This document shows, in pieces, positions 36,101 through 47,249 of a stretch of DNA of 64,000 nucleotides. The notes below the pieces were generated by a model. That model ran no database searches, had not been told where the DNA came from, and saw only the letters and a list, made by a program, of their open reading frames with translations. The DNA comes from Stictocephala bisonia (taxonomy: Eukaryota; Arthropoda; Insecta; Hemiptera; Membracidae). The position numbers and the translations under genes are program-made. The stretch covers positions 488,347 through 552,346 of the forward strand of contig JAQJVL010000005.1 of assembly GCA_035578905.1 (NCBI GenBank), written 5' to 3'. Numbering within the stretch: position 1 is the first letter of the stretch; every line of letters starts with the position of its first letter.

Positions 36101-38639
36101 ATAAAATGCTTTCCAACTATAAATGTTGATTAGTGATTTTTAATTGACGTTTATTTGATTGTGTCGGGATGTACAGTTAGCTGTTAACGATGCCTTCCAA
36201 CGCCTCACCCGCATGGCATCAAAACCCTGCGACATTGTCATATCTCCACTCCAACGGCACAGCACGTCTTACTGCCGCTGTTAAAACTCCCACTTGCTGT
36301 AATCTTTTAAGTTTCATCAACCAATCTATTCACGTGAAATTCATTAATATTCTTAGTTCATATGTTATGTATTTACTTTATTTAATCCTTTCAACCCACT
36401 AGTTGAAATTAATTCCATTTCAGTCAATGTATTCATCATCAGAAGCCATAATAAACAAAACCTGAATTTCCCATTATGTTTCAAACTGTACACCTACTGT
36501 CATCTTATTAAGTAATACTCATATTCTATTCAAAAAGAACCCCTCCGAGAGTAGCCATGTTACAACCACTATAAATAACCTAAATATTAAGACTAGAAAC
36601 ATATAAATTATATATACCATATACTATACAGAGGCATTATAAATAAATAAATAAAAAGAAAAAAGTCAGTCCGAAAAAAGCCTAAAAGCAATGTTGTTTA
36701 AAATGTATTGACCACGCTAATAAAGATCTATAGTTCCCTTTGCAATGCTAACATCACACTGACACGAAATGGCTGCTGCTGTCGAATGACTGATTTACAC
36801 ATCATCAGACTGCGCGCGGCGCCCGCCAAGACGTACATATACGTCATCCACAGTTTATTTGTTAATGAATCTTGCAAGAGAAGTACAAAAGTTCAGGGCA
36901 CTCTTGAGGATGGATGACAGTAGCCTACAGGCAAATGATTTAAAATTAATTTGAGTGATTCAAATGTGCAAATGACTTTAACTTGCAGATCAAAGGTCAA
37001 CTTGAATGTTCGTAGCCAAGCATCGTTCAGGTCTCTCATTCTATATAAAGTATAATTTAATGTTTTTTACCTTAATGTTCCCCCTTAAGATAAACAGATA
37101 ACTAAAAACCTGTGACAACAAAATCTTTTGATGGAAAGGACTTTCTGGTACACTGATAGTCATTTTTTAAAGACAGGTAAGAGATGACAGAAACAATTAA
37201 TAATGCTGGAACCAAACAACATTTATTATAGTTAAGTTTACCCTAAATATGCAGTCAATTTACGAGCAAATCTAAATAACTTATATTGACTACAAATGTA
37301 GGGTAAATAGGTCGGCATGTGTACTTATGTCACTTATTGATAGACTACTGGACCTTAGTTATTACTAAAAGAAGTTTAAATTAAAAAGGTTTTTTATTTA
37401 GTTTTGACTCGCACTCACATTAGTTGTGACTCAGTATATTTTAATTGTTGTCCTGTTTTATATCCTGTATTAATTATCCCTGTTTCTAAAGTAAATCTCT
37501 TAAGCACAATTCTGCATATTTGAATATGAATTTGAAAAACATTTACACAAAAATTATGTTCAAATGTGCAAATTGTTTACATAACATTGAATGTTTGGGG
37601 TTAAATGTTGTCTGTTCTAATTATATGTTGGCATTAAGATCTTATTATGGTTTGTGTACATTTACAGTAGTAAATTTATTGCTATATATCTATTATTTGT
37701 ATTATTTGATTGTTGTTAAATAATAAGTGTTGCATTTTATTGTTATATATTTCTCTTTTGTTCTTGGAGTCATAACTTTTTCAGAAAAAATAATTAAGTT
37801 TTATTTTGAGAGGTTCTAAACTGGTCGTATAAAATAGTATCAAACTTGAATGCTTTAAGAATTAAATTAAAAAAAGTAAATTTAGAAAAATCATAATTTT
37901 GTCACAAGAATATGCTAATTTTCTCTACCACATACCTAACTATTTTGAAATTTTATTGGTGTTATCTATATTCTTAACATGTTTAATAATGATACCACCA
38001 ATGATTTTTTAAAGTTTTTCAAAACTGACATTGTTTTAAAATTTCAAAATAATTATTTTCATGTGAGTCATCAATATTTTTTTTGAATAATTTTGATAAT
38101 TCTGAATAATTTTTTGAGGCTATAGAATTCTATGGAATATTTATATAAAATTTGGATTTTATGTAGACTTACGTTCGTAGCAAACATACAGTGGGTGCTG
38201 GTTATAGCATGGATGTAGAGTCAGTTAAACCGGAATCATATGGCTATCAAAAGTGTAAAAGAATGCTGTACTGTACTACAATTAGTTATTATGTTTCAAA
38301 GAAGTGTCAATTAGCTGTTCAGCCAAAACAATGCACAAGTCATCCTCCATTAATATCATATTGAGAATGGAACTGCATTCCTTCTTTAACAGATGAAATT
38401 CAAAATTACCGTAAAGGCTGAGAAGGGAAGGAAAACGTATCTATATTTGGATGTACAGTTTTCATTCCATTTTAATCATAAAAAGATTTCTTGGTTATTG
38501 TGTTATCTAAAACCTAATGGACACCCATGTATGCTTTGCGTGCCCCCATAAACGTCTTATCTAAAATATATTTAGATTTAGGAGATAAATACCTGTAGTA
38601 TGATATCACATTTGGCCTTTTATTTTAGTCTACCCTATT

Positions 38640-39180
38640 TACATTTTTTTTTTTATAATATTTTTTTGTTTTAGGGGCATATTCCTATATTATTTGCACT
38701 TTTCCAAATATGGCATATTTGGACTCAGGAGTAAAATATCTTAAATTTGATACATTCGGTTGAGTGGATAATGTGTTGAAAGATTTTACATTATTAAAAA
38801 ATTGTAGTTTTTGGCCCCTCGATGCCCCAAATTATTTAGTGTTTAGGCTGAAATTCATATATAAGGTGCGAATTTGTTAATTAAGCACACCCCATACGAT
38901 TTGAAAATTATTCCGTAGTACTTTTTGAGCTAGGTCAAAAACATACTTTTCTGCTATTTTTTCATAAGAAATACATTGGAGCCATTTTTGAGCCTAAAAA
39001 GTGCCATTTTGGCCGCCATCTTGTTTATGCGTGAAAAAAGTAAACTTTTGTGAATTTTCCTGGAGGTTTTAAACCGAGAGCTTCAAGGATACACATACGT
39101 GATGGGGGTAGGACGTCGGGAAGTGCCTCAACATTTAGTGTCAGTCAATAAAACACTATATTGAGCTTCACAGTATATAG
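38640..39180 (-). repeat. Dispersed interspersed repeat, copy B (inverted)
   Basis: This is the reverse-orientation counterpart of 18838-19340. On the minus strand it begins GTGAAGCTCAATATAGTG, then GTTGAGGCACTTCCCGACG, CAAGATGGCGGCC and ATGGCTCCAATGTATTTC, in the same order as copy A. Divergence is substantial, so the copies are old. It lies about 740 bp upstream of PMCA exon 3. Confidence 0.7.
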
Positions 39181-39916
39181 ATAAAAGACACAGACACTTG
39201 TTATGTAAAACCAACTTCCATCTGGCCTGACTTATGGTGGAAGGGAAGGGAAGTGAAGTGCAGGTGTTATGAAACTGCAGAACATAAAAATGGCATGACT
39301 GGCACCTACTGTATCACTGCACATGAGCAGCAAATTCTTGTTTATTGAACTAAACTTAACGAGGAATTATGTTCAAGACTAGTCATCAATTTAGGCTCAT
39401 TACAATTTTTTGTGTTCAGAGTTATACGTTATAAAGTTAACGTTTAATAAACACTGACTGTCTTAAATATATTTATATCATATATTTAGTCACAACTATT
39501 TTTTTTATAGAAACCATGGAAAACAATGATTTTGTAATTCTTTTGAGCACCTAATAATCTTTTATACTGAATCACTAATACTGTGATAAGACTCATCATA
39601 AGAGATTATATCCAGGAAATATTTAAAATGTAGTATTTAAGATGGCTGTATCTAAAGATTAGTTTCAGGAAATTTAAGTCACCGTTGTTTCAATTTCAAT
39701 GATTATAGGCACTGGCAATGCTTGGAACATACCTTAGGATCTAGAATAATGTATAGAATAACTTTATTGTTTGATAAAAATACAATGATTATTTGATAGA
39801 AGATTTTTGTTTCATGTAAGTTGTGAATTTTTAAGATCTTACCAGATCTGAAAATAATTTAAAAATAATATTTATAACATCCCATTGTCTATTTACTTAC
39901 ATAAGTATGTTTCCAG

Positions 39917-40152
39917 GCAAAGTTGCGGTAATAGACGAAGATGAATCTAAACACGGGTGGATTGAAGGTTTGGCTATTCTGATATCAGTTATCGTAGTCG
40001 TTATTGTAACAGCATTTAATGACTATACAAAAGAACAACAATTCAGAGGTCTTCAAAATCGAATTGAAGGAGAGCATAAGTTTTCGGTAATAAGGCAAGG
40101 AGAAGTCAAACAAATATCTGTGGGTGACATCGTTGTAGGTGACATTTGTCAG
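39917..40152 (+). CDS. PMCA: PMCA exon with TM2 and start of actuator domain
   Basis: The exon is 236 nt with a TTTCCAG acceptor and a CAG/GTTTGT donor, entering at phase 1 and leaving at phase 0. It encodes [19 protein letters not shown], then the second transmembrane helix [27 protein letters not shown] follows, then the first beta-strands of the actuator domain ending IVVGDICQ. These are near-invariant PMCA segments. The junction with the next exon reads [16 protein letters not shown], the canonical P-type ATPase actuator motif. Confidence 0.97.
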
Positions 40153-40880
40153 GTTTGTACATTAATCAATACTATTATGCAAATAAAAAATATACTGTTA
40201 AAAGGCAGCTAAGTTATAATATAACAGGAAATCTGAAAATCTGCTAGGAAAGATAAAATAATATACATCAGGAATAATCTGTGGCCTATTAGCTTTGATG
40301 GGTCATAAAAATTAACCAACAGATTGAAATATTCCTGTAGAATCCTGTATTTTCTCTCCATGATTCATGTATGTATGTAAGAGCTCAAGGAATTTTTCCA
40401 ATTTTACTTCACAATCCATCTAGGTTACAGTGTTTGATTAGTGGGCAAGATAAGTTAAGTGAAAGAATGAGCAATCTCACCTTAATACTTGCCGATTAAC
40501 ATCATATGTAAAAAGTATTTCAAAATTTGTTTGTTTTTAGTCAAGTTATATTTCTTGATAGTTTTTCTATTTTTCTATTATACCTTTTGAAATAGATACT
40601 ATCCTTGTGCTCTTAGGTAGTTCAAGCTTCTTAGTGTTATAATTGTTTGTATCTTTAGAACTAAACAAGGAGAAGTGTTTCGGCAGGCTCACTGACTAGC
40701 AATAGGATGAGCTAAACCTTTCAAAGTAAAAATATCCTGGATATGAAACTGTAAAATATACCTGTCAAGTCCCCCTCAAGAGTAATTCTATGGGTTGTAC
40801 GTATGTATAAAGCACTTAATGGGTACAGCTACAAGAGTTCAATAAGTTATTAGACTGGACGGTGCTATCTAAGTTATTAA

Positions 40881-41620
40881 CACGTTCAGTGCTATAGTAA
40901 AGACACTCTAACCGACCCGAGAAACTAAGTACTATAAAATTTAATTTTACTTTTCATAAGGTATAGACAGCCCAAAAACAGCAAAACGAAGTTGGTTGTA
41001 GCATGGGAAAAAGTTGTTTATGAAGTCATAAGTTGTGGTCTGGATACGGTCCATCAGCCCCTTGGGATGCTAGAAAACCAATCAATAGTTGAGCAATCAC
41101 CAGGTATGGCCACCAATAGCTTATTGTCCTTCAAAAAGTTAATTTTTTTGAGTCCAGCAGTGTTGAAACACCAAATAAGGTTCAAAACTTCATCATAATC
41201 ATCACTTTAGTCACTTTCGGTGTCGGAATCTTCACTTGTAATAATGTCGTCACTCAAGTCAAGGTCATCAACAGTGTTGTCAGCCATGTTTCAACAATAA
41301 AAATTACACTAAATACTACAATAATATACACTAAACACACTTATTTACATAAAGAACAAACTTATTTGCATGAAGAAATCACTAAATTACATCAATAATT
41401 GTAAAACTCCGCTCGAAGAAACGATAGATAAAAACGGAAAACGCAAAAATATAGAACGGTTCACATTCGTATAGCGGCCGACGTAAGGTCTACCTCGCGC
41501 AAGAGCTGAGCTCACACTGACTGCATAGCAACAACAGTGTAGCGTGGTATGGGCCCGGTCCACGCGCCACCGGCGCCCGGCCAATTGTGGATCGTATACG
41601 GTCCACCCGCACTGAACGTG
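40881..41620. mobile_element. piggyBac-type element, internally deleted (740 bp)
   Basis: The perfect 12-bp inverted ends are CACGTTCAGTGC and GCACTGAACGTG. TTAA target duplications lie at 40877-40880 and 41621-41624. Inside, on the minus strand, is the start of a transposase-like acidic leader (41207-41287). The right end is GC-rich (about 41460-41615). The ends match the 285-bp element at 29860, so the two belong to one family. The size is far below the 2-3 kb of an autonomous element. Confidence 0.9.
41207..41287 (-). pseudogene. Acidic N-terminal leader of a piggyBac-like transposase
   Basis: Reading leftwards from the ATG at 41287-41285, the frame begins MADNTVDDLDLSDD and continues IITSEDSDTESD before a TAA at 41209-41207. 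Beyond the stop the same frame resumes SDDYDEVLN. Ser/Asp/Glu-rich leaders of this kind are typical of piggyBac transposase N-termini. No catalytic domain follows. Family assignment depends mainly on the TTAA/terminal-repeat context of the host element. Confidence 0.6.
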
Positions 41621-41970
41621 TTAAAGCCTAGCCATCCATTGGCAAATCCTTGGGGGGAAAAAACTCCAGTCCAGTTAATAAGCATCTCTAAGTTTTACTC
41701 TGGCTACATTTTGAAAATCCAGCTAGGCACCCACTGTTTTTGGCCTGCAACAGGATTAATTTTTGTCACTAATATTTTGGTTTTACAATCACAAAACTTT
41801 CATCCATTAATTGCTAAATCACAAAAATATAAAATAGAAAATGTTTACTTGTTATTCTTTGCATAAAGTCTTGTATGTTGGTCACTGAAGATTAAATATT
41901 ACCATTTAAGAATATAGTGGTAGAATTCTGATAGTCAAATGACTTACTATTCTAAATATACAGTAAAATG

Positions 41971-43670
41971 TAGTTAACTTTCGTTTATCCGCAGGTGGGA
42001 TATCCGTTTTGCGGATTATCCGTAGGAAAACCTGAATAATTTGTGTTTTACTTTTTCTTAATTTTTATTAAAATATGTAACCCTTCGCCAATAAATGTCA
42101 AACTAAAATAGATTTATGTAGTTTAACAAACTCGCATACCTATACATTCAACTGTACTAACAATGTTCTTGCTAGGGAAGTGCAGCGTGGCTTTGACAGG
42201 ATGGCAACGAGTTGCAGACAGCCTGAATTGTGTTGTCGACGTTCGGCGTCGGTTGCAATGGTTGCAGGTGGACAACGATTAAAGAATTGCATAGTGCCAG
42301 CTAACTTCCAAGTGATAGTAATTGCCGGCCAGTTGATCTCGTTGCGTTGTAGTTGCAGCTGGAACGCTAAGGTTAAACCGCGCTAGTTGTAACGTTACGT
42401 AGACATAATTATTATTGGGATATTTATTTAACATTATCGTTAACGATGAACGATTTTGTGTAATCAATACAAACGGTGTTTTTGTTTTTCAGTAAGCGCT
42501 GATATGAATTAAGTTATTTGTTATGATGTAATGTTTTTATTACAATCTGTTAAGCAATGAACATCTTAAAACGTGCATAAAAATTAAATTAAAACTTATA
42601 GTAATTATTTATTTTAACAAAGATTACGATAACGTTAGCAGATCAGACCAATTTAAAAAGCAATGTACAACACTGATTACAGCAGAGCTGACAGGTTGGA
42701 GAAGGAAGAACGCAACTGCACCTAGTTTTCAGTCTAGTGATGCCATCAAGTTAGGGGACATTGAACTACAATCAGTTGCAGTTGCCACTGTTTACAACAA
42801 GGTTTAGCTGCAGCTACAACTCAACTTCCTCCGTCGTAACACTACACCACCGTTGTCATACATGTACGCACATAGGGCAGAATTCGTTTCAGTTGCAGTT
42901 GCAACTGTTTACAACAAAGTTTAGCTGCAGCTACAACTCAACTTTCTCCGTTGTAACACTGCGCCACCGTTGTCACACATGTGTGCACATAGGGCAGAAT
43001 TCGTTACAGTTGTGATACAACAACGTTTAGCTGGAGCTACAACTCGACTTCCCCCGTCGCAACACTATGCCGCCATTGCCTCATTTTATGTGTGCACATA
43101 GGTCAAAATTTGCTTCAGTAGCAGTTTTGAGTTTACATCCAAATCCAAGTTTCAGTTGCAACCAGGGTTTTCTCAGTTGCAATTTGTAACCGTTGCAGGC
43201 TGCAACAATTTGCTGCAGTTGCCACTCAAGCGTGTGCATCGGCAGAAGTAATCTCAGCTCCAGTTGTGAGTTGACAACAAAAACCAAGTTTTAGTTGCAA
43301 CTGGGGTTTTCCCACAACCATTGCAAGCTGCAACCGTTGCAAAACAACCGTTTCGTGAATTTTTTACCATCTCTACTCTACCATCGCTCACCAGTCTTTC
43401 ACTCTATGCTGTACTGTTTACTTTCACGTTAGGGTTATTGCTCTACAACAATATTACAAATTTGTAATATAAAAATATAAACAAAAAATAACATTTGTCA
43501 CAAATATTACAAATACTGAGTGCATAATTTTTATTTTATAGTAAAATCTGTGCTTATTTGCTTATTCTGAGTTTTTCTTTCCCGTTCTTGACGATTTGCG
43601 GATTATTCGCGAATCACGTAATCCGTGGACACTCAGCCATCCTATTCCGCGGATAATTGGGAGTTGACTG
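41971..43670. mobile_element. pogo/Tigger-like non-autonomous element
   Basis: The left end contains AGTTAACTTTCGTTTATCCGC and the right end, reversed, CAGTCAACTCCCAATTATCCG. They align with scattered mismatches, and both continue with further TCCG/CGGATTAT motifs. CAGT ends followed by AATTATCCGC are typical of pogo/Tigger elements. A flanking TA is present at 43671. The left terminus is uncertain by about 10 bp. The interior contains a 117-bp minisatellite (42773-43300) and many GTTGCA / TGCAAC motifs. There is no transposase. Confidence 0.65.
42773..43300. repeat. 117-bp tandem repeat rich in GTTGCAACTG motifs
   Basis: Direct copies begin at 42773, 42890 and 43007 (117 bp apart) with CAGTTGCAGTTGCAACTG, TTTAGCTGCAGCTACAACTC and GGGCAGAATTCGTT blocks. 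A fourth, diverged segment follows to about 43300. Because 117 is a multiple of three, a repetitive open frame of 84 codons arises at 42761-43015; it is not considered a gene. A possible hAT right end (TACCATCTCTA near 43367) follows, but no left partner was confirmed. Confidence 0.85.
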
Positions 43671-43985
43671 TATAGTAGAGTCAAAGAAGCATTCAAATAG
43701 TGACCAAATGACTTACCAACATTTACCTAGTTTTAGCTCCCCATTGAGGTTTTGTGTAAACCTCACAAAATAATTTAAAAACCAGTAATAAATTACAAGG
43801 TTTAAGTAATCAAACTATCAAATGGCATTATTTTATAATTATTTCATTAGTATAGTTACCAATTTGTAATGGGACACATTTGGGAATGGGAAATATTTCG
43901 TAACCTCAACAATATACCTGTTGGCACCTAATATGCTTTATTTTTCAATTACTGTACTTAATGTTGATGTTTTATACTTTTGCAG

Positions 43986-44121
43986 ATTAAATATGGAGAC
44001 TTACTCCCAGCCGATGGCATTTTAATCCAAAGTAATGATTTAAAAATTGATGAATCATCTTTAACAGGGGAATCGGATCATGTCAAAAAAGGAGAAAGTT
44101 TCGATCCTATGGTACTTTCAG
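43986..44121 (+). CDS. PMCA: PMCA exon with actuator TGES loop
   Basis: The exon is 136 nt with a TTTTGCAG acceptor and a TCAG/GTATGT donor, phase 0 in and phase 1 out. It encodes [20 protein letters not shown], then [18 protein letters not shown], then FDPMVLSG. The TGES tetrapeptide is the P-type ATPase actuator loop that drives dephosphorylation of the aspartyl-phosphate intermediate. Its glutamate is intact. The next exon completes [10 protein letters not shown] 264-bp inverted repeat begins 46 bp after the donor (44167). Confidence 0.97.
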
Positions 44122-44166
44122 GTATGTAGCAAAGTATCTTAGAACTTAGGCTTAAGCGGCCGGTGT

Positions 44167-44430
44167 CATAACTAGAATCTACATTTTCCTGTGACAACCG
44201 TGTCAAGGTACTATCTACAATATTTACAAGATGACCAGACGTTTCGCCCATACTGGGATGTGGCATCCTCAGTGGTTTCTCTGAGACTGAAATCGGCGAA
44301 TGACCTTCAGTCTCAAAGAAACCACTGAGGATGCCACATCACAGTATGGGCGAAACGTCTGGTCATCTTGTAAATATTGTAGATAGTACCTTGACGCAGT
44401 TGTCACCAGAAAATGTAGATTCTAGTTATG
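44167..44430. repeat. 125-bp-arm inverted repeat with Penelope-type hammerhead motifs
   Basis: Left arm 44167-44291 and right arm 44306-44430 are inverted copies with about six differences, around a 14-bp loop. Reading the right arm on + (and the left arm on -), the order is AAGA-a-ACCA (44316-44324), CTGAGGA (44325-44331), a stem-II-like GCC...GGC, GAAAC (44352-44356), GTC (44357-44359), then TGGT-ca-TCTT (44360-44369). That is CUGANGA, helix II, GAAAC, GUC, and a helix I closed by ACCA/TGGT and AAGA/TCTT around a small internal loop. Helix III is only AC/GU with no loop. This matches the minimal hammerheads of Penelope-like element repeats. No reverse transcriptase is nearby. Confidence 0.75.
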
Positions 44431-45466
44431 TAGCAAGTATATTTTTTTGCTACATGTACTTTATTAGCACAATCTATTAGCTACAAGAAAATGTAAAATA
44501 TATGAATAGATACCAAAAAGTATAAACACCAAAAGTCAGTGTGCACAAAATTGTGTAACGGCTCTTGAAAAATTGTGCATACTGTAATCATAGTACAAAA
44601 TATTTAAATTTTTTTAGGATTTTTTCGGAGAACAAAACCTCATAAAACAGATATTTCTGAATAAAAATGTATAAAAATAAAGTTTTGAGGTAGGATATAA
44701 TATCATACTACGTTATATTGTTGTCGATAAATATAATAAAAGCGTCATTTGGAGTGAACACAAATAATAAATTTTGTTTCAAGATCTTAGATTATTATGA
44801 GAATGCTAAACTAATACCATATTTTTACATATCTTATTTGATCAAATTTTATAACAATTAAATGTTTAGGCTAGTACCTACAGAAATATTTTACTCACTC
44901 TTAGTTCTCCAGCTTGTTTTTTGCCCTGTATTGCATTATTTGTATGTAGGATTGTTATTATTATGATTTTGAAGTGCTATTGCTTTTATATAAATATAAT
45001 GTAATGTTGATTAGTGTTAGGACTTGTTGAACAATGCCTAAAACTAATTTCCTTTTATGCACTGTCACTTCCACTAAAATGCACTAAAATATATATGAAC
45101 TACACTAGACTATTCACTACACTACACTTTCATTTCATTTCAATTCACTACACTTATTATGGTAAATACGAGTGGTCGAGAGAGCGTTGTGTATGAACAA
45201 AGATGGCTAAACGTAAACTGACGGCCGCTCTTCTACATTTGTTTATATCGTAATAAATAATTGATTTATTACAACTTTTTACAACAACACGTAACACGCC
45301 AACACTGGCTTTTGAAAGAACATTCAAACAAGGGTATACAAACACATTTTGGGTAAAACAACCAGTTGTTTCGAGTGATTGTCAAAAAGAGATAGAGGCG
45401 TCTCTAAGACTACTGTGAATAAGATTTCGTTGGGCTCTAAAGGAGGAGTCAGCTGAAAAAAGCACT

Positions 45467-45740
45467 TGTTTGCACTACGACAATGCTCTCCCTCATTATG
45501 ACGGATCCCATCGCCAAATTCAGGTGGGAAATCATTGATTATACTCAATATAGCCCTGATTTGGCTACAACGACTAGGCCTACTATTTGTCCCCCATATT
45601 GAAGAAACATTTTGGGGGGATGCATTCTCAAGCAACAATGAGCTGAAGGTTGCTGTTGATTACTTCCTGTGTGAATTGGTGGGAGAGTGGTATGACAGTT
45701 ATGAAGAAGTGACTCTAAAAGTGCATTAATCGTGACGGGA
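45467..45740 (+). pseudogene. mariner transposase C-terminal relic
   Basis: Across three frames the order is HYDNALPH (usual HDNARPH, second catalytic Asp present), then DYTQYSPDLA (usual HPPYSPDLAP, third Asp present), then LFVPHIEETFWGDAFSSNNE followed by LKVAVDYFL (usual LF..L...L.G..F....E...AV..WL). At least two frameshifts and several stops break it. The N-terminal half and terminal repeats were not found. Confidence 0.65.
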
Positions 45741-47114
45741 ACCATGTTGAAAATAGCAACAAGACTAAGATTTCAGAATCTGTAATTAGTTTTTTAATAA
45801 AATTATGTTGGCCCATTGGTTGGCTTGATAATGGAGAAAGTATTTTAAAATCAAGTGATGAATTATGTGGTGTGAAAACCTGAAAACTTCTAGTTGCAGA
45901 CACAAATGTCAAGTTTACTACTTACAATGTAGTTGTACAACTTAAAATATTTTACACATTAATTAATTCAATTGTTCTTCTTTATACCTACATTTAAAAT
46001 TAATTTGCCTCTTAGGGATTGCTCAATAGCCATAACTGATGTACCAGTCAACTTTGGTGATATTTAATTCTTACATATCAAGGTTCAGTACATCCTAGAT
46101 TATCCAACCTTGCCTTATATAGCTGTTTGGGTCATCTGAATTGACAAATTGACGAAAATAAATTTTGTATTAGATCAAATACAATTACATGAAAGTGCCA
46201 TTCAGCCCTGTAACGCAAATCTCAAACACGAGTGTTTGAATTTTGCATCTTGAATATTGGAGGCGCTGTTCTTTTGACTTGTTGTGCATTACCGGTTGTC
46301 ATTGCGTAAAGCGCCCAAAATTCCAAGCTGGCAATATGTTTACCTCTGTAACAGAATGGCTGGAAGAGTCCATTTCTCATATGGGGAAGTGGAAGATTTC
46401 ATTACGTACACACTCCCGGCATTGTCAGTCTTTTGTTTACTGTGGCGGAGTGAAAACACATTCTCGTTCATTTAAAGAATGTAGTTACTGTATATTCTTT
46501 CACCAAAATTATACTTTATAAGAAGTTTCTATCTACATACAATACAGTAACTTAACATTGTATCATGTAATGTTGCAAAAATTGTAAATGAGTAAAACAC
46601 AAATGTTTTTAAAAACGTGTGTCTTACGAGACACAAGATTTCGACAATATTTAGTATGCTGCTTTTGTCTTTGCGAAATTCGCCTTGCCTTCACAATTTG
46701 TGTTGCCTGCAATTGAGGTGCTCCTCTCTTGCTTACCCTCCTATATGAGTATTTAATTTGTTTCTTATTAGGAAACCCAAGTTTTTGGTGACTTAATGTT
46801 TCATCTCGTTTTAGACATATCCTGATTGACCTACCCTCACATTACGGTGCTGTTTGATGCGCTGATATCCCCTAGTAGTAATTATGATTAGTTGTTAAAC
46901 AAAAAAGCTAATTAATTTTTATTTTTGAAATGATCGAAGTTTTAGTCTAGCAATTACATTTTTCTAAATAATCTTGCATGACCAGCCATCACATTGTGTA
47001 TGAAACGATTATTACTGAAACGTTAATTTAAAATAGGTTGTATCTTTGTGATACAGTACAAGATTGTAATTATTGTAACAATCTTCCACTTGGTTGACAA
47101 TTGTTGGGTTTCAG

Positions 47115-47249
47115 GCACCCATGTGATGGAGGGCAGCGGGAAGATGCTGGTAACTGCAGTCGGTGTCAACTCACAAGCAGGAATTATCTTCACCTTGTTG
47201 GGAGCAGCTGTTGACGAACAAGAACAAGAGATAAAAAAGCAGAGAAAAG
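47115..47249 (+). CDS. PMCA: PMCA exon closing the actuator domain
   Basis: The exon is 135 nt with a GTTTCAG acceptor and an AAAAG/GTAAGG donor, phase 1 in and out. It encodes [20 protein letters not shown], then [19 protein letters not shown], then KKQRK. These are diagnostic PMCA residues, ending the actuator domain and entering the basic cytosolic linker before TM3. That linker is where vertebrate PMCA genes insert alternative exons (site A). The exon joins the microexon at 52744 in frame as KQRK-EAKK. Confidence 0.97.

Larger units (their letters stand above)
28902..39916 (+). other. PMCA intron 2 (about 11 kb)
   Basis: This is the largest complete intron in the window, phase 1. It contains a short TTAA-flanked piggyBac-type element (29860-30144) and an inverted dispersed repeat (38640-39180). 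Near 32660-32740 there is a segment with a GATAAAATAAATGTTATCAT tail resembling a LINE 3' end. A 131-codon open frame at 30680-31075 is AT-driven, with no family match. Homopurine and homopyrimidine runs occur near 33582 and 38648. The rest is featureless AT-rich DNA. Confidence 0.85.
40153..43985 (+). other. PMCA intron 3
   Basis: This is a phase-0 intron of 3833 bp (GTTTGT donor, TTTTGCAG acceptor). More than half is transposon sequence: a 740-bp piggyBac-type element (40881-41620) and a 1.7-kb pogo/Tigger-like element (41971-43670). Flanking DNA is AT-rich and unremarkable. Confidence 0.85.
44122..47114 (+). other. PMCA intron 4
   Basis: This is a phase-1 intron of 2993 bp. It contains the paired hammerhead-like inverted repeat (44167-44430) and a mariner transposase relic (about 45467-45740). 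A CACTA-rich simple region lies at about 45070-45155 (CACTAAAATG and CACTACACTT runs). The remainder is AT-rich without a coding signal. Confidence 0.85.

Noticed and set aside
45324..45638. 104-codon minus-strand frame
   Set aside because: It lies antisense to the mariner relic, whose + strand matches transposase motifs in order; the minus frame has none.
46243..46521. 92-codon + strand frame with several Cys and His
   Set aside because: It looks zinc-finger-like at a glance, but Cys/His spacing fits no finger class and an overlapping frame is equally open.
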